Origin: JAAKFL01 sp964629645
GTDB lineage: Bacteria; Chlamydiota; Chlamydiia; Chlamydiales; SLFE01
Length of the DNA stretch: 7,900 nucleotides
Assembly: GCA_964629645.1 (NCBI GenBank)
Contig: CAZVSU010000095.1
Coordinates: forward strand, 1-7,900
Direction: 5' to 3'
Shown here: in pieces, positions 7,805 through 7,900 of the stretch
Layout of the letters: each line of letters starts with the position of its first letter
How positions within the stretch are numbered: the stretch's first letter is position 1
The notes under the pieces: model-generated
Told to the model about the DNA's origin: nothing
The model's database searches: none
What the model saw: only the letters and a program-made list of their open reading frames with translations
Program-made: the position numbers and the translations under genes

Positions 7805-7833
7805 ATTTTAGCCCATTGCCCCTTTGTGAACAA
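7805..7833 (-). promoter_or_regulatory. Possible tamA promoter close to the start codon
   Basis: On the minus strand TTGTTC (7833-7828), a 17-base spacer and TAAAAT (7810-7805) form a promoter-like pair. The -10 matches five of six consensus bases; the -35 matches three. Transcription would start at or within a base or two of the tamA ATG (7797), giving a leaderless or nearly leaderless message. This fits the lack of a Shine-Dalgarno sequence before that ATG. Matches this short can arise by chance. Confidence 0.28.
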
Positions 7834-7849
7834 CTGCGCGGGGGGTGGA

Positions 7850-7877
7850 TTGACTTAAAAGCAGATGTTAAGATAAA
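7850..7877 (+). promoter_or_regulatory. Possible promoter of a divergent gene beyond the right edge
   Basis: TTGACT (7850-7855, five of six consensus bases) and GATAAA (7872-7877, four of six), with a 16-base spacer, form a plausible sigma70-type promoter facing right. Transcription would start near 7884. An ATG at 7886 opens five codons (MTLST) before the window ends and could be the start of a nearly leaderless gene, but five codons cannot show whether it is coding. Confidence 0.35.
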
Positions 7878-7900
7878 AATTTCCTATGACTCTCTCGACT

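Noticed and set aside
7798..7833. TTG at 7833 as the tamA start
   Set aside because: It would add 12 hydrophilic residues before an otherwise textbook signal peptide, and the TTG may instead be part of a -35 element.
1..7900. CRISPR arrays, insertion sequences, tRNA or rRNA genes, toxin-antitoxin or phage-defence genes
   Set aside because: Reading both strands I saw no regularly spaced repeats, transposase motifs, RNA-gene signatures or defence-protein motifs.

Overview
The window reads as chromosomal DNA from a Gram-negative (double-membrane) bacterium. The firm evidence is a complete tamA-tamB pair, which links the inner and outer membranes. Base composition is moderate. By overall impression, the short cysteine-containing TamA and TamB and the use of a TTG start would fit an environmental member of the Chlamydiota. 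That placement is inference and needs a database comparison.

Layout, left to right. (1) Bases 1-845, minus strand: a nearly complete member of the diaminopimelate-epimerase fold family whose last codons run off the left edge. Its two catalytic-cysteine motifs resemble CntK-type amino-acid racemases (histidine racemase of staphylopine synthesis) more than housekeeping DapF. (2) Bases 842-994, minus strand: a C-terminal scrap of a GNAT acetyltransferase with no start codon. Its stop overlaps the racemase start as ATGA. A frame change probably separates it from further decayed sequence up to about 1044. (3) Bases 995-1184: the divergent intergenic region, with a weak promoter candidate and one doubtful small ORF. 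(4) Bases 1185-2570, plus strand: a sodium:solute symporter (SSS family) of unknown substrate. (5) Bases 2571-2713: a short convergent gap with no convincing terminator. (6) Bases 2714-6037 and 6034-7797, both minus strand: tamB and tamA, transcribed tamA then tamB, overlapping by four bases, with tamB starting at TTG. (7) Bases 7798-7900: a divergent promoter region. A gene probably starts on the plus strand at or beyond the right edge.

How they work together: TamA (outer-membrane Omp85 barrel with three POTRA domains) and TamB (inner-membrane-anchored beta-rich bridge) form the translocation and assembly module, implicated in outer-membrane protein assembly and phospholipid transport to the outer membrane. 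Their overlap suggests coupled, roughly balanced synthesis. The racemase and symporter are divergent neighbours with no proven link. If the racemase is CntK-like, the genes just outside the left edge would show whether an opine-metallophore pathway is present. No clearly new multi-gene system is visible inside the window. The racemase and its decayed upstream neighbour are the best leads.
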